DNA from: Agrococcus sediminis
GTDB taxonomy: Bacteria; Actinomycetota; Actinomycetes; Actinomycetales; Microbacteriaceae
Assembly (NCBI RefSeq): GCF_007923295.1
Contig: NZ_VOIR01000014.1
Span: 287,825 to 351,824 of the forward strand
Length of the DNA stretch: 64,000 nucleotides
Direction: 5' to 3'
Program-made: the position numbers and the translations under genes
Shown here: in pieces, positions 25,954-36,922 of the stretch
How the letters are laid out: each line of letters opens with the position of its first letter
Position numbering within the stretch: the first letter of the stretch is position 1
Notes under the pieces: model-generated
What the model saw: the letters and a program-made list of their open reading frames with translations, nothing else
What the model was told of the DNA's origin: nothing
Databases searched by the model: none

Positions 25954-27021
25954 TCAGCGCAGGTCCTGCCTCGGGATGACGACCTCCTTGAGGATCAGCT
26001 GGATCGCCGCGGCGACCGGGATCGCGACGAGCGCGCCCAGGATGCCGAGCAGCGTGCCGCCGATGAGCGCCGAGAGCACGACGACCACGCCGGGCACCTT
26101 GACCGCGCGGTTCATGATCTGCGGGCTGATCACGTAGGCCTCGAGCTGCATGTAGATCAGGTACCAGATCGCCACCGGCAGCGCCGTCTCGGGGCCGTCG
26201 AGCAGCAGCACGAGCAGCGAGATGATGACCGACGCCGAGATGGTGCCGACGAGCGGGATCGTCGAGGCGATGAGCGCGAGGAACGCGTAGACGCCGGCGA
26301 GCTCGGAGCCCACGATCGACAGCACGATGAACGAGAGGATGCCGTTCAGCACGCCGAGCGCGCCCTGGCCGAGCACGAAGCGCCCGACCGACTTCATGAT
26401 CTGCTCGGCGATCTCGATGAACTTCGGCCGCGACGAGGCGGGCACGAGCCGGTACATGCCCGACTTGAGCGAGGGCAGCGAGCCGGTGAAGTAGAGCATC
26501 AGCACGACCACGATCAGCAACCCGCCGAGCGCGAAGAGCACCTGCACGGCGCCGCCGACGATGCCGGCCGCGATGTCGGCCACCCACGGCGGGAGGCTCG
26601 ACCAGGTGTCGAAGTCGCTGAGCGCGCCGCCGAGCTGCTCGAGCGAGCCGTCGACGTCGAACTGCGGGAAGGTCTCGCGCACCCAGTCGAGCACGCTCTC
26701 GAACGCGCCGCCCTCGATCTCGGCGACGATCGACTGCACGAGCACCGCGAACTGCGCCACGATCGTCGGCACGATCAGCCACGTGGCGCCGGTGAGGCCT
26801 GCGACGATGACGAGGAAGATGAGCAGCACCGCGGCCCAGCGCGGCACCTTGCGGCGGATGAGGAACTGGATGACCGGCTCGACGCCGAGCGCGAGGAAGA
26901 TGCCCGCGAACGCCCACACGAGCACGGTGCTGATCTGCTGCACCGAGGCGCCGATGGCGATGGCGAGCAGCACGCCCAGGCCGCCCACGAGTCCCAGCAG
27001 GAAGCCGTTCCGAATCTTCAC
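25954..27021 (-). CDS. AI-2E family transporter (YdiK/TqsA-like)
   Basis: A 355-aa integral membrane protein with about seven TM helices, a large soluble loop (residues about 80-170) and the family pattern VLIFLVIVAGLTGATWLIVPTIV, FVLGQGALGVLNGILSFIV, then ISPQIMNRAVKVPGVVVVLSALIGGTLLGILGALVAIPVAAAIQLILKE at the C-terminus. The family includes autoinducer-2 exporters and Na+/H+ antiporters, so substrate is open. Start GTG 27021 is supported by a TAGGAT -10 box 7 nt upstream. Confidence 0.92.
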   Translation of the reverse strand: MKIRNGFLLGLVGGLGVLLAIAIGASVQQISTVLVWAFAGIFLALGVEPVIQFLIRRKVPRWAAVLLIFLVIVAGLTGATWLIVPTIVAQFAVLVQSIVAEIEGGAFESVLDWVRETFPQFDVDGSLEQLGGALSDFDTWSSLPPWVADIAAGIVGGAVQVLFALGGLLIVVVLMLYFTGSLPSLKSGMYRLVPASSRPKFIEIAEQIMKSVGRFVLGQGALGVLNGILSFIVLSIVGSELAGVYAFLALIASTIPLVGTISASVIISLLVLLLDGPETALPVAIWYLIYMQLEAYVISPQIMNRAVKVPGVVVVLSALIGGTLLGILGALVAIPVAAAIQLILKEVVIPRQDLR

Positions 27022-27028
27022 ACTGCGG

Positions 27029-27034
27029 ATCCTA
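27029..27034 (-). promoter_or_regulatory. -10 box of the AI-2E family transporter
   Basis: On the minus strand TAGGAT ends 7 nt before GTG 27021; probable leaderless start. Confidence 0.45.
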
Positions 27035-27079
27035 TGGCGGCGCCGAGGAGGCGGCCGCCAGGCGCGCGGCCGCGGGGGC

Positions 27080-27109
27080 TTGGCACAGCGGCCCCTGTCT
27101 CGGTACCCT
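27080..27109 (+). promoter_or_regulatory. Promoter of the 648-aa membrane protein and thioredoxin-TPR genes
   Basis: TTGGCA (27080-27085) and TACCCT (27104-27109) with 18-bp spacing, the most complete -35/-10 pair in the window. It leaves a leader of about 70 nt with a GAAAGGA ribosome site before GTG 27188. Confidence 0.55.
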
Positions 27110-27187
27110 GGAGGCTTGCCCGCTCATGGTCGTCCCCTCCGGGCGGCGTGCCGGATCCCTCGGCGAGCGTGAAAGGACCTCTGACCC

Positions 27188-29134
27188 GTGCGATACATCC
27201 TCGCGGCCGTGAGCCTCGTGCTCTCGCTCGTGCTGCTCGGACTCGCGATCGGCCAGCGCACCGTCTGGGCCCCGCCGGACACGATCGTCTCCCAGCTCGA
27301 GGAGTCCCCGGACTCGCAGCTGCTGCTCATCTCGGGCGAGACGATGAACGCGCACGACGGCCGCCAGACGGTGACCATCACGGCGGATGGCCCGATCAAC
27401 GCCGTGGTCGGACGCGATCACGACGTGCTCGGCTGGGTCGGCGACGCGGCCCACTCCGTCGCGAGCATCGACGACACGCAGACGATGGTGCTCGAGGAGC
27501 AGGCCGGGAACGAGGAGCCGCTGCCGGAGCTCGCGGGCGGCGACCTCTGGATCGAGGAGCACCTCGGCGAGGGCGAGGTGCGGATCCCGATCGACCTGCC
27601 GGTCGGCTACTCGCTGCTCATCGCCGGCGAGCCCGGCCAGGCCGCGCCGGCTGATGTGCGGGTGGAGTGGCCGTTCGACGCGAAGACGCCGCTGTTCGGG
27701 CCGCTGCTCACCGCGGGGCTCGTGCTGCTCGCGCTCGCGCTGCTGCTGTTCCTGCTGGCGCTGCGCCGCCACCGCCGCAGCCGCGGGCCGCAGCGCCGCT
27801 CGCACCGCGAGCTCTCGCGCGCCGAGCGCCGGGCGCTGCGCCGCGAGGCGCGCGAGGGGCTGCCGCGGCCGCAGGGCGCCGTCGCCGCGGGCGAGGCGCG
27901 CCCCGCGCTCGAGCCGGCTGACGCCGAGGGCTCGGATGCCTCGCCGGCGGACGTCTCGGACGGCACGCCCGTCGACGGCACCGACGGCAGCGCGCCCGCC
28001 TCGACCGACGAGGGCACCGCATCCGCCCCCGACGACGCCGAGCGGGACCGCGGCCGTGCCGAGCGCGCCGTCGCCGCGCCGCGCCGTCGCCGCCTGGGCC
28101 TCGTCGCACTGCCCGTGATCGCCGTGGTCGGGCTCACGGGCTGCGGCCCCCAGTACTGGCCGAGCGCCGAGCCGGCGGCGACGAGCGACGCGGCGCCGCA
28201 GCCGACGAGCCTCGAGGAGACGCTGCCCCCGGTCGCGCTCACCGAGTCGCAGTTCACGCGCGTGCTCGAGTCGACCCGCGAGGCGGTGGCCGAGGCCGAC
28301 GAGGCGCTCGACATCGAGCGAGCCGCCGATCGCCTGGCGGGCCCTGCGCTCGACGCGCGCCGCACGAACTACGAGGTGCGCTCGCAGAACGGCGAGCTCC
28401 CGGCGCTCCAGGGCATCCCCGACGGCGACGTCGAGCTGCTGCTGCCGCAGCAGACCGAGGTCTGGCCGCGCACGGTGATGGCCGTCGTGGGCTGGGAGGA
28501 CGGCGCGCAGGCGCAGTCGACCCTCGTCTTCCAGCAGACCGACGCGCGCGCCGACTACCGCCTCGTCTACCAGATGACGCTCGCCTCGGGCGTGCAGCTG
28601 CCGGCGGTGGCGAGCCCGACCATCGGAGCCGCGAGCCTGCCGGGCGACACGCCGCTGCTGCTGCACCGTCCCGACGAGATCACCTCGGGCTACGCGAGCG
28701 TGCTGCTGCGCGGCGACGAGTCGGAGTACGCCTCCTGGTTCCAGGAGGAGGGCGACGCGCTGCGCGAGGCCGTCGGCCGCGCCGCGAAGGACGAGCTCGT
28801 GCAGCGCCCGGAGTTCGAGCTGTCGCTGCTCGAGTGGGGCGCCTCCGACGACGAGCAGGCGCCGCTCATGCTCGTCACGAACGAGGGCGGTGCGCTGCTC
28901 GCGACCTCCTTCACCGAGACGCAGCGCGCGACGCCGCGCGAGGAGGGCGTCGAGATCGAGGCCCGTGACGGCGCGGGCATCCTCGCCGGGGTCGAGCAGT
29001 CCGACACCGGCATCGAGACGACGTATCAGATCCAGGTGCTCTTCGCCGTGCCTCCAGCCGGCGCTCCGGAGGGCACGCAGATCCAGGTGGTGGGTTACAG
29101 CCAGTCGCTCCTGGACGCGAGGGAGGTCGGCTGA
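27188..29134 (+). CDS. Large membrane protein with an internal lipobox-like segment
   Basis: A 648-aa protein I cannot assign to a named family. TM1 is residues about 3-22; an extracytoplasmic domain follows to about 168; TM2 is about 170-195 (LLTAGLVLLALALLLFLLAL); then a basic/acidic low-complexity cytoplasmic linker to about 300; TM3 is about 302-318 and ends in a lipobox-like LTG-Cys319; residues 320-648 form a soluble domain with charged beta-rich sequence (TESQFTRVLESTREAVAEADEAL...). This looks like a membrane protein joined to a lipoprotein. The downstream thioredoxin-TPR gene overlaps the stop (TGATG), so they form one unit. Confidence 0.75.
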   Translation: MRYILAAVSLVLSLVLLGLAIGQRTVWAPPDTIVSQLEESPDSQLLLISGETMNAHDGRQTVTITADGPINAVVGRDHDVLGWVGDAAHSVASIDDTQTMVLEEQAGNEEPLPELAGGDLWIEEHLGEGEVRIPIDLPVGYSLLIAGEPGQAAPADVRVEWPFDAKTPLFGPLLTAGLVLLALALLLFLLALRRHRRSRGPQRRSHRELSRAERRALRREAREGLPRPQGAVAAGEARPALEPADAEGSDASPADVSDGTPVDGTDGSAPASTDEGTASAPDDAERDRGRAERAVAAPRRRRLGLVALPVIAVVGLTGCGPQYWPSAEPAATSDAAPQPTSLEETLPPVALTESQFTRVLESTREAVAEADEALDIERAADRLAGPALDARRTNYEVRSQNGELPALQGIPDGDVELLLPQQTEVWPRTVMAVVGWEDGAQAQSTLVFQQTDARADYRLVYQMTLASGVQLPAVASPTIGAASLPGDTPLLLHRPDEITSGYASVLLRGDESEYASWFQEEGDALREAVGRAAKDELVQRPEFELSLLEWGASDDEQAPLMLVTNEGGALLATSFTETQRATPREEGVEIEARDGAGILAGVEQSDTGIETTYQIQVLFAVPPAGAPEGTQIQVVGYSQSLLDAREVG

Positions 29135-30081
29135 TGAGCCAGGAGCACGTGCCCGCATCACTCGGGGGAGCCGTCGACCTGTCGGCGCTCGCCGCCCGGC
29201 ACCAGCAGGCGGCATCGCCGCAGCCCGAGGCCGCGCCCGCCGCGCAGTCGCAGGGCGCCGCGACCGGCGTCGTCATCGACATCACCGACGCCGACTTCGG
29301 CGCCGTCGTCGAGCTCTCCGAGCGGGTGCCGGTCATCATCGACATCTGGGCGGAGTGGTGCGGGCCGTGCAAGCAGCTCTCGCCCGTGCTCGAGCGCCTC
29401 GTCGAGGCGCAGCGCGGCCGGCTCGTGCTCGCGAAGGTGGACGCCGACCGCAACCCGCAGCTCGTGCAGGCGTTCAACGCGCAGTCCATCCCGACGGTCG
29501 CCGCGGTGATCGGCGGGCGCCCCGCGCCGCTCTTCACCGGCGCGCTGCCCGAGGAGCAGGTGCGCGACGTGCTCGAGCAGGTGCTCGCGTTCGCCGAGCA
29601 GCAGGGCATCACCGGCAGCGTGCCCGTCGGCGACGGCGAGCCCGCGGCGGAGCCGGAGCCCGAGCCCGTGCCGCCGCTGCACCAGGAGGCGTTCGACGCC
29701 ATCGAGCAGGGCGACTACGAGACCGCGATCGCCGCGTTCGAGAAGGCGATCGCGCAGAGCCCCCGCGACGCGGAGGCGATCGCCGGGCTCGCGCAGGTGC
29801 GGCTGCTGGCGCGCCTGCAGGGCCGCACGGCCGATGAGATCCGCGCGGCCGCGGCCGAGCGGCCGGGCGACCCGGAGGCGCAGATGCTCGCCGCCGACCT
29901 CGACCTCTCGGGCGGGCACGTCGAGGACGCCTTCCTGCGCCTGCTCGACCTCATCGGCAGCCTGACCGGCGACGCGAAGCAGGACGTGCGGCTGCGCCTG
30001 CTCGACCACTTCGAGATCGTCGGCCTCGACGACCCGCGCGTGCACGCGGCGCGCCGTCGCCTCACGACGCTCCTGTACTGA
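29134..30081 (+). CDS. Thioredoxin-domain protein with TPR region (YbbN/CnoX-like)
   Basis: A 315-aa protein: an Ala/Pro-rich N-terminal extension, a thioredoxin fold (residues about 50-155) with active site WCGPCK at 75-80 and cis-Pro in NAQSIPTVAAV, then an acidic linker and C-terminal TPR helices (AFDAIEQGDYETAIAAFEKAIAQSPRDAEAI...). E. coli CnoX/YbbN is a chaperone-like holdase; this protein keeps both Cys residues and so may also be redox-active. It lacks a signal peptide and is likely cytoplasmic. Translationally coupled to the large membrane protein upstream. Confidence 0.9.
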   Translation: MSQEHVPASLGGAVDLSALAARHQQAASPQPEAAPAAQSQGAATGVVIDITDADFGAVVELSERVPVIIDIWAEWCGPCKQLSPVLERLVEAQRGRLVLAKVDADRNPQLVQAFNAQSIPTVAAVIGGRPAPLFTGALPEEQVRDVLEQVLAFAEQQGITGSVPVGDGEPAAEPEPEPVPPLHQEAFDAIEQGDYETAIAAFEKAIAQSPRDAEAIAGLAQVRLLARLQGRTADEIRAAAAERPGDPEAQMLAADLDLSGGHVEDAFLRLLDLIGSLTGDAKQDVRLRLLDHFEIVGLDDPRVHAARRRLTTLLY

Positions 30082-30091
30082 CCCGCAGCAC

Positions 30092-30139
30092 CTGACGCGC
30101 GAAGGGCGCCTCCCCTGGGAGGCGCCCTTCGCGCGTCAG
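30092..30139. terminator. Strong bidirectional terminator between convergent genes
   Basis: Perfect 23-bp inverted repeat (30092-30114 with 30117-30139) with a 2-nt loop, between the thioredoxin-TPR gene and glgB. It is the longest perfect stem in the window. Confidence 0.85.
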
Positions 30140-30158
30140 ACCTCAGCGCCTCTGCGCC

Positions 30159-32321
30159 TCAGGCGGCCGGCGTCGCCTTCGGGCGCAGCAGCAGGCCGGC
30201 GAGCGGCGGGATCGTGACCGTCGCGGACGCGGGGCGGCCGCCCCACGGCTCCTCGAGCGCGCGGACGGCGCCGAGGTTGCCGACGCCGGAGCCGCCGAAC
30301 TCGACCGCGTCGGAGTTCACCACCTCCTCCCACTCGCCCGCGAACGGCAGCCCCATCCGGTAGCCCTCGATGGGCCGCCCGGAGAAGTTGACGATCGCGG
30401 CGAGCGGGTCGCCGTTCGCGCCCCAGCGGAGGAACGCGATGACGTTGTCGGAGGAGTTGCCGCCGTCGATCCACTCGAAGCCGCCGGGCTCGTTGTCGCG
30501 CAGCCACAGCGCCTCGGTCTCGCGGTACACGCGGTTCAGCTGCGACACGAGCGCCATGAGCCCGCGGTGCACGGGCTGGTCGAGGATCCACCAGTCGAGC
30601 CCGCGCGCCTCGCTCCACTCGCTCGGCTGCCCGAACTCCTGGCCCATGAACAGCAGCTGCTTGCCCGGGTGCGCCCACATGAAGGTCAGGTACGCGCGCA
30701 CCGAGGCGAGCTTCTGCCACTGGTCGCCCGGCATCTTGCCGAGCAGCGAGCCCTTGCCGTGCACGACCTCGTCGTGGCTGATCGGCAGCACGAACTGCTC
30801 GCTGAACGCGTAGAGGAACGAGAACGTGATCTCGCCGTGGTGGTGCGAGCGGTACATCGGGTCGACCGCCATGTACTGGAGCGTGTCGTGCATCCAGCCC
30901 ATGTTCCACTTCATGCCGAAGCCGAGGCCGTCGGCGCTCGTGGGCTTCGTGACGCCGGGCCACGAGGTCGACTCCTCGGCGATCATGACGATGCCGGGGC
31001 AGCGGCGGTAGACGGTCGCGTTGACCTCCTGCAGCAGCGCGATGGCCTCGAGGTGCTCGCGTCCGCCGTGCACGTTCGGCAGCCACTCGCCGTCCTTGCG
31101 GGAGTAGTCGAGGTAGAGCATCGAGGCGACCGCGTCGACGCGCAGGCCGTCGATGTGGAACTCCTCCATCCAGTACACGGCGTTCGCGACCAGGAAGTTC
31201 TTCACCTCCGGGCGGCCGAAGTCGAACACGTGCGTGCCCCAGTCGGGCTGGTCGCCGCGCCGCGGGTCGGGGTGCTCGTAGAGCGCGCGGCCGTCGAAGC
31301 GGGCGAGTGCCCACTCGTCCTTCGGGAAGTGCCCGGGCACCCAGTCGACGAGCACGCCGTAGCCGGCGCGGTGCAGCCGGTCGATGAGGTAGCGCAGGTC
31401 GTCGGGGTGGCCGAAGCGGCTCGTCGGCGCGAAGTAGCCGGTCACCTGGTAGCCCCACGAGCCGCCGAACGGATGCTCGGCGAGCGGCATGAACTCGACG
31501 TGCGTGAAGCCCGTCTCCTCCAGGTGCTCGATGAGCGCATCCGCCATCTCGCGGTAGCCGAGGCCCGGCCGCCACGAGCCGAAGTGCAGCTCGTAGATCG
31601 ACATGGGGGAGTTGTGCACGTCGCGCGCGGCACGGGAGCGCATCCACTCGTCGTCGCTCCACGCGAAGCGGCTGCGGCCGACCTTCGAGGCCGTGGCGGG
31701 CGGCACCTCGGTGTAGCGCGCCATCGGGTCGGCGCGCGTCACCCAGCCGTGGTCGGTGAGGATCTCGTACTTGTAGGCGCTGTGCTCGAGGTCGCCGGGC
31801 ACGAAGAGCTCCCAGACGCCGCTCGCGCCCATGGTGCGCATCGCGTGCGCGCGGCCCGACCAGTCGTTGAAGTCGCCGATGACGCGCACCGCGCGGGCGT
31901 TGGGCGCCCAGACCGCGAACGAGGCGCCCGCGACGCCCTCATGCTCGCGCAGCCGCGAGCCGAGCACCTGCCAGGCCTGCTCGTGCCGGCCCTCGCGCCA
32001 GAGGTGCAGGTCGAGCTCGCCGAGCGTGGGCGTGAAGCGGTACGGGTCCTCGTCCTCCCAGCTGCCGCCGTCGCCGTAGGTCGTGCGCAGGCGGTAGGGG
32101 CGGATGGGCCCGGGCACCACGGCCTCCCACACGCCGGCGCCGAGGTGCTCCATGGGCGTCGTCGCCTCGCCGACGACCGCGACCGCGTCGGCCAGGTGCC
32201 GGACGGCGCGCACGACGTGCGACGCATCCGCGCCGTCCGCCGGATGCGCACCGAGCAGGTCGTGCGGCGCGGGGTGCTCGCCCGCGGCGAGGCGGTGGAG
32301 GGTGGCGTCGTCGAGCATCAT
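30159..32321 (-). CDS. glgB: 1,4-alpha-glucan branching enzyme
   Basis: Forms alpha-1,6 branches in glycogen-like glucan. 720 aa: two N-terminal carbohydrate-binding-like beta domains ([23 protein letters not shown] near residue 133), GH13 barrel with catalytic Asp396 in DGLRVDAV, Glu in [13 protein letters not shown] and [13 protein letters not shown], and C-terminal [21 protein letters not shown]. Start ATG 32321 lies in an ATGA overlap with the glgE stop, so glgE-glgB is one coupled operon, the arrangement expected for the actinobacterial GlgE route where GlgB branches the product of GlgE. Confidence 0.97.
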   Translation of the reverse strand: MMLDDATLHRLAAGEHPAPHDLLGAHPADGADASHVVRAVRHLADAVAVVGEATTPMEHLGAGVWEAVVPGPIRPYRLRTTYGDGGSWEDEDPYRFTPTLGELDLHLWREGRHEQAWQVLGSRLREHEGVAGASFAVWAPNARAVRVIGDFNDWSGRAHAMRTMGASGVWELFVPGDLEHSAYKYEILTDHGWVTRADPMARYTEVPPATASKVGRSRFAWSDDEWMRSRAARDVHNSPMSIYELHFGSWRPGLGYREMADALIEHLEETGFTHVEFMPLAEHPFGGSWGYQVTGYFAPTSRFGHPDDLRYLIDRLHRAGYGVLVDWVPGHFPKDEWALARFDGRALYEHPDPRRGDQPDWGTHVFDFGRPEVKNFLVANAVYWMEEFHIDGLRVDAVASMLYLDYSRKDGEWLPNVHGGREHLEAIALLQEVNATVYRRCPGIVMIAEESTSWPGVTKPTSADGLGFGMKWNMGWMHDTLQYMAVDPMYRSHHHGEITFSFLYAFSEQFVLPISHDEVVHGKGSLLGKMPGDQWQKLASVRAYLTFMWAHPGKQLLFMGQEFGQPSEWSEARGLDWWILDQPVHRGLMALVSQLNRVYRETEALWLRDNEPGGFEWIDGGNSSDNVIAFLRWGANGDPLAAIVNFSGRPIEGYRMGLPFAGEWEEVVNSDAVEFGGSGVGNLGAVRALEEPWGGRPASATVTIPPLAGLLLRPKATPAA

Positions 32322-34321
32322 GCCCCCGATCGTCGCACGTGGATCACGTGCACCGGCTCGACGAACGCGTCGAGCCGCACGAAGCTGTGGTCGCTCCAGG
32401 TCCACGTCTGGCCGGTGATGAGGTCGTGCGCCTCGAACGACTCGCCGTGCCGCAGGCCCAGCTTCGTCAGGTCGAGGTGCACGGTCGTCTCGCGCGCCGA
32501 GTGCGGGTCGACGTTCGCGACGACGATGATCGTGTCGTCCTCGCCCGACTCGGTGAAGCGGCCCTCGACGTGCTTCGAGTAGACGAGGATCGCGTCGTCG
32601 TCGGACCAGTGCACGTCGAGCGCCCACAGCTGCCGGATCGCGGGATGCTCGCGGCGGATCTCGTTGAGGCGGGCGATGTAGGGCGCGATGGTCGTGCCGT
32701 TGCGCGCCGCCTGCTCCCAGTCGCGCGGCCGGTACTCGTACTTCTCGTTGTCGATCGCCTCCTCGGCGCCGGGGCGCGCGACGTCCTCGATGAGCTCGTA
32801 GCCGGCGTACATGCCCCACGTGGGCACCGCGGTGGCGGCGATCGCCGCGCGCAGCTTGAAGGCGGGCACGCCGCCGAACTGCAGGAACTCGGTGAGGATG
32901 TCGGGCGTGTTCACCCAGAACGCGGGCTTGAACCACGCCGCCTGCGGGCCGGTGACCTCGCGCAGGTACTCCTCGAGCTCTGCCTTCGTGTTGCGCCACG
33001 CGAAGTACGTGTACGACTGCTGGAAGCCGACCTTGCCGAGCGCCTGCATCATCGCCGGGCGCGTGAAGGCCTCGGCGAGGAAGACGACGTCGGGGTGCTT
33101 GGCGTTCACGTCGCGGATGAGCCGCTCCCAGAACCACAGCGGCTTCGTGTGCGGGTTGTCGACCCGGAAGATCTGCACGCCGCATCCGACCCACAGGTCG
33201 ATGATGCGCAGCACCTCGTCGAGGATGCCCTGGGGATCGTTGTCGAAGTTGACCGGGTAGATGTCCTGGTACTTCTTCGGCGGGTTCTCGGCGAAGGCGA
33301 TCGTGCCGTCGGGGAGGGTCGTGAACCACTCGGGGTGCTCGGTGACCCACGGGTGGTCGGGGGCCGCCTGGAGGGCGAGGTCCATCGCGACCTCGAGCCC
33401 CGCATCCGCCGCCCGGCGCACGAACTCGCGGAAGTCGTCGATCGTGCCGAGGTCGGGGTGGATGGTGTCGTGGCCGCCCGCCTTCGAGCCGATCGCCCAC
33501 GGGCTGCCCGGGTCGCCCGGCTGCGGCGTGAGCGTGTTGTTGGGGCCCTTGCGGTTGACCTCGCCGATGGGGTGCACCGGCGGCAGGTAGAGCACGTCGA
33601 AGCCCATCTCGGCGACGCCCGGCAGCCGCTCGGCGGCGGTCGCGAACGTGCCGGAGCGCCAGCCGCCGTCCTCGAGCCGCACGGCGCCCTCGGAGCGCGG
33701 GAAGAACTCGTACCAGGCGCCGACGGCGGCGCGGGTGCGCTCGACGCGGAGCTTGAGGGTCTCGGATGCGGTGACGAGCGAGCGGGGACGGTGCCGGTCG
33801 ACCGCGGCGAGCACGTCGGGGTCGTTGACCGACGCCCAGCGGGCGAGCGGCGGCACCGCGGTGTCGGCCATCGCGGCGGCCGCGCGGCTGAGCAGCAGCG
33901 CGTCGGGCCCCTTCGCGGCGCCCGCGGCGCGCGCGAGCAGCTGCGAGCCCATGGTCGCCATGAGCTCGACGTCGATGCCGGCGGCGATCTTGATCTCGGC
34001 GTTGTGGTGCCACGTGGCCCACTCGTCGGCCCACGCCTCGACGTGCCAGCGCCACAGGCCCTGCTCGTCGACCTGCGCGAGCGCGCGGTGCCGGTCGAGG
34101 CCGTCGTGCAGCGGCTCCATCGGCACGCGGCGCCTCGCGCCCGAGGGGGCGCGGAGCACGAGCGTCACGCCGATGCGGTCGTGCCCCTCGCGGAACGCCA
34201 CCGCCTCGAACGGCACGACGTCGCCGACCACCGCCTTCGCGGGGAATCGGTTGCCGGGCTGCTGCGGGGCAAGGTCGAGCACCGGGATCCGGCCGGACAG
34301 GACATCCATCTGCTTCACCAC
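32318..34321 (-). CDS. glgE: Alpha-1,4-glucan:maltose-1-phosphate maltosyltransferase GlgE
   Basis: GH13_3 enzyme that adds maltose from maltose-1-phosphate to a growing alpha-glucan. 667 aa: beta-rich N-terminal domains, then the barrel with [18 protein letters not shown], nucleophile Asp388 in [15 protein letters not shown], acid/base Glu417 in LAEAFTRP, and [16 protein letters not shown] region typical of GlgE. GTG 34321 is placed by a TAGGTT -10 box ending exactly 6 nt upstream; ATG 34309 is a weaker in-frame alternative. treS and pep2, which make the substrate, are not in this window. Divergent from glgP. Confidence 0.96.
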   Translation of the reverse strand: MVKQMDVLSGRIPVLDLAPQQPGNRFPAKAVVGDVVPFEAVAFREGHDRIGVTLVLRAPSGARRRVPMEPLHDGLDRHRALAQVDEQGLWRWHVEAWADEWATWHHNAEIKIAAGIDVELMATMGSQLLARAAGAAKGPDALLLSRAAAAMADTAVPPLARWASVNDPDVLAAVDRHRPRSLVTASETLKLRVERTRAAVGAWYEFFPRSEGAVRLEDGGWRSGTFATAAERLPGVAEMGFDVLYLPPVHPIGEVNRKGPNNTLTPQPGDPGSPWAIGSKAGGHDTIHPDLGTIDDFREFVRRAADAGLEVAMDLALQAAPDHPWVTEHPEWFTTLPDGTIAFAENPPKKYQDIYPVNFDNDPQGILDEVLRIIDLWVGCGVQIFRVDNPHTKPLWFWERLIRDVNAKHPDVVFLAEAFTRPAMMQALGKVGFQQSYTYFAWRNTKAELEEYLREVTGPQAAWFKPAFWVNTPDILTEFLQFGGVPAFKLRAAIAATAVPTWGMYAGYELIEDVARPGAEEAIDNEKYEYRPRDWEQAARNGTTIAPYIARLNEIRREHPAIRQLWALDVHWSDDDAILVYSKHVEGRFTESGEDDTIIVVANVDPHSARETTVHLDLTKLGLRHGESFEAHDLITGQTWTWSDHSFVRLDAFVEPVHVIHVRRSGA

Positions 34322-34327
34322 GCGACC

Positions 34328-34333
34328 AACCTA
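34328..34333 (-). promoter_or_regulatory. -10 box of glgE-glgB
   Basis: On the minus strand TAGGTT ends 6 nt before GTG 34321. With the plus-strand box at 34370-34375 it forms a divergent promoter in the 62 bp between glgE and glgP. Confidence 0.5.
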
Positions 34334-34369
34334 CCCAGGCGCGCCTGCGAGGGGGGAGGGCCGCGCCAC

Positions 34370-34375
34370 TAGGCT
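34370..34375 (+). promoter_or_regulatory. -10 box of glgP
   Basis: TAGGCT, 8 nt before GTG 34384; too close to the alternative GTG at 34378, so it favours 34384. Confidence 0.45.
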
Positions 34376-34383
34376 CTGTGCTC

Positions 34384-36921
34384 GTGAGAGCGATCCGCAA
34401 GTTCACCGTCCGCACGTCCCTGCCCGAGCGCCTGCGCCGGCTCGAGACGCTCGCCTCCAACCTGCGCTGGTCGTGGCACGAGCCGACGCGCGAGCTGTTC
34501 CGCGAGATCTCGCTCGACGGCTGGCGCGAGACCGGCCACGACCCCGTGCAGCTGCTGGGCTGGGTGGGCACCGAGCGCCTCGCGCAGCTCGCCGCCGACG
34601 ACGACTTCGTCGCGCGCGTCGACGCGCTCGCCGACGACCTCGACGACTACCTGTCGCAGGCGCGGTGGTACCAGTCGCTCGAGGACGCGCCCGAGTCGAT
34701 CGCGTACTTCTCGCCCGAGTTCGGCATCACGAGCGCGCTGCCGCAGTACTCCGGCGGCCTCGGCATCCTCGCGGGCGACCATCTGAAGGCGGCGAGCGAC
34801 CTGGGCGTGCCCATCGTCGGCGTCGGCCTCTTCTACCAGGCGGGCTACTTCAAGCAGGCGATCTCGCGCGAGGGCTGGCAGGAGGAGTCCTACCCGGTGC
34901 TCGACCCCGACGGGCTGCCGCTCACGATCCTCCGCCGCGCCGACGGCACGCACGCGACCGTGTCGCTCGCGCTGCCCGGCGGCCGCACGCTCCATGCGCG
35001 CATCTGGCAGGCCACGATCGGCCGCGTGCCGCTGCTGCTGCTCGACACGAACATCCACGAGAACGACGACGAGCTGCGCGGCGTCGCCGCCCGCCTCTAC
35101 GGCGGCGGCGGCGAGCACCGCCTGCGCCAGGAGCTGCTGCTCGGCATCGGCGGCGTGCGCGCGCTCGGCGTCTTCTCCGAGCTCACCGGGGCGCCCGCGC
35201 CCGCGGTGTTCCACTCCAACGAGGGCCACGCCGGCTTCCTCGGCATCGAGCGGATGTCGCAGCTCATCGGCCGCGGCCTGTCGTTCGACGAGGCGCTGCA
35301 GGTGGTGCGGGCCGGCACCGTCTTCACGACGCACACGCCCGTGCCGGCCGGCATCGACCGCTTCGACATCGAGCTCGTGCGCCGCCACCTCACCGGCGAG
35401 CTCGTGCCCGGCGTCGACGTCGAGCGGGTGCTGCAGCTCGGCCGCGAGGAGGATCCGGGCATCTTCAACATGGCGCAGCTCGGCTTCTCGATCGCGCAGC
35501 GCGCGAACGGCGTCTCGAAGCTGCACGGCGCCGTCTCGCGCAGCATGTTCCAGTCGCGCTGGCCCGGCTTCGACACCGTCGAGGTGCCGATCACGTCGGT
35601 CACGAACGGCGTCCACGCGCCGACCTGGACGTCGCCCGTGCTCAAGCACCTCGCCGAGCGCGAGCTCGGCACGCTCGACACGACGCGCTGCGACTGGGCC
35701 TCGGACGCGGTCTCGGACGAGACGATCTGGCGCGCCCGCACCGAGATGCGCGCGCACCTCATCGAGGACGCGCGCTTGCGCACGCGCCGCAAGCACGAGC
35801 GCAACGAGGGCGTGGCGCCGGCGTGGATCGACGACATGCTCGACCCCGAGGCCCTCACGATCGGCTTCGCCCGCCGCGTGCCGACCTACAAGCGGCTCAC
35901 GCTCATGCTCCACGACCGCGACCGCCTGCGCGCGATCCTCACGAACGCCGAGCGTCCCGTGCAGCTCGTGATCGCCGGCAAGTCGCACCCGGCCGACGAG
36001 GCCGGCAAGGCGCTCATCCAGGAGCTCGTGCGCTTCTCGCAGGAGCCCGACGTGCGCGGCCGCATCGTGTTCCTCGAGAACTACGACATCTCGATGGCGA
36101 AGTCGCTCTACCCGGGCTGCGACGTGTGGCTCAACAACCCGCTGCGCCCGCTCGAGGCGTGCGGCACGAGCGGCATGAAGGCGGCGCTCAACGGCTCGCT
36201 CAACCTGTCGATCCTCGACGGCTGGTGGGAGGAGTACTTCGACGGCCACAACGGCTGGGCGATCCCCTCGGCCCACGAGCAGATGGATGCCGCGGCGCGC
36301 GACGCGTTCGAGGCGAACGCGCTCTACGAGCTCATCGAGCACCAGGTGGCGCCGCGCTTCTACGACCGCGACGAGCGGGGCCTCCCGACCGCGTGGATCG
36401 CGTCGATCCGCCACACGCTCGCGACGCTGAGCCCCGGCCTGTCGGCCGAGCGCATGCTCGGCGAGTACGTGACGCGGCTCTACGCGCCCGCCGCCGCCGC
36501 ATCGGCCGCGGCGCTCGCGGACGACGCGGCGCCCGCCCGCGCCTTCGCGGCGTGGACGCGGCGGATGCGCGACGCGTTCGGTGCGATCGAGGTGCGGCAC
36601 GTGGAGGTCGACGGCGTCGACACGCCGCCGATCGTGGGCGACGAGGTGCGCGTGCGCGCCTTCGTGCACCTCGGCTCGCTGACGCCCGAGGACGTCACGG
36701 TCGAGGTGATCGCGGGCTCGATCACGGAGGAGGGCGACCTGCGCCGCACCCGTCGCTTCGCGCTCGAGCCCGCCGAGGTCGAGGGCGGCGTGCACCGCTT
36801 CGAGTCGGCGATCCCGCTCGCGCTCGCCGGCACGTTCGGCTACACCGTGCGCGTCGTGCCGCGCCACCCGATGCTCGCGTCCGTCGCCGAGCTCGGCCTC
36901 GTCGAGTACGCGCGGGGCTGA
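34384..36921 (+). CDS. glgP: Alpha-glucan (glycogen/maltodextrin) phosphorylase
   Basis: GT35 phosphorylase releasing glucose-1-phosphate from alpha-glucan. 845 aa, of the type lacking the long N-terminal regulatory extension: [20 protein letters not shown]...[62 protein letters not shown], and PLP Lys599 in [18 protein letters not shown]. It ends one base before the stop of the convergent glgX. Degradation (glgP, glgX) and synthesis (glgE, glgB) genes are thus adjacent but on opposite strands. Confidence 0.96.
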   Translation: MRAIRKFTVRTSLPERLRRLETLASNLRWSWHEPTRELFREISLDGWRETGHDPVQLLGWVGTERLAQLAADDDFVARVDALADDLDDYLSQARWYQSLEDAPESIAYFSPEFGITSALPQYSGGLGILAGDHLKAASDLGVPIVGVGLFYQAGYFKQAISREGWQEESYPVLDPDGLPLTILRRADGTHATVSLALPGGRTLHARIWQATIGRVPLLLLDTNIHENDDELRGVAARLYGGGGEHRLRQELLLGIGGVRALGVFSELTGAPAPAVFHSNEGHAGFLGIERMSQLIGRGLSFDEALQVVRAGTVFTTHTPVPAGIDRFDIELVRRHLTGELVPGVDVERVLQLGREEDPGIFNMAQLGFSIAQRANGVSKLHGAVSRSMFQSRWPGFDTVEVPITSVTNGVHAPTWTSPVLKHLAERELGTLDTTRCDWASDAVSDETIWRARTEMRAHLIEDARLRTRRKHERNEGVAPAWIDDMLDPEALTIGFARRVPTYKRLTLMLHDRDRLRAILTNAERPVQLVIAGKSHPADEAGKALIQELVRFSQEPDVRGRIVFLENYDISMAKSLYPGCDVWLNNPLRPLEACGTSGMKAALNGSLNLSILDGWWEEYFDGHNGWAIPSAHEQMDAAARDAFEANALYELIEHQVAPRFYDRDERGLPTAWIASIRHTLATLSPGLSAERMLGEYVTRLYAPAAAASAAALADDAAPARAFAAWTRRMRDAFGAIEVRHVEVDGVDTPPIVGDEVRVRAFVHLGSLTPEDVTVEVIAGSITEEGDLRRTRRFALEPAEVEGGVHRFESAIPLALAGTFGYTVRVVPRHPMLASVAELGLVEYARG

Positions 36922-36922
36922 G

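Noticed and set aside
30159-34571. 1470-codon minus-strand open frame spanning the glgE region
   Set aside because: Only the glgB part (from 32321) has conserved protein sequence; the rest is an out-of-frame shadow of glgE.
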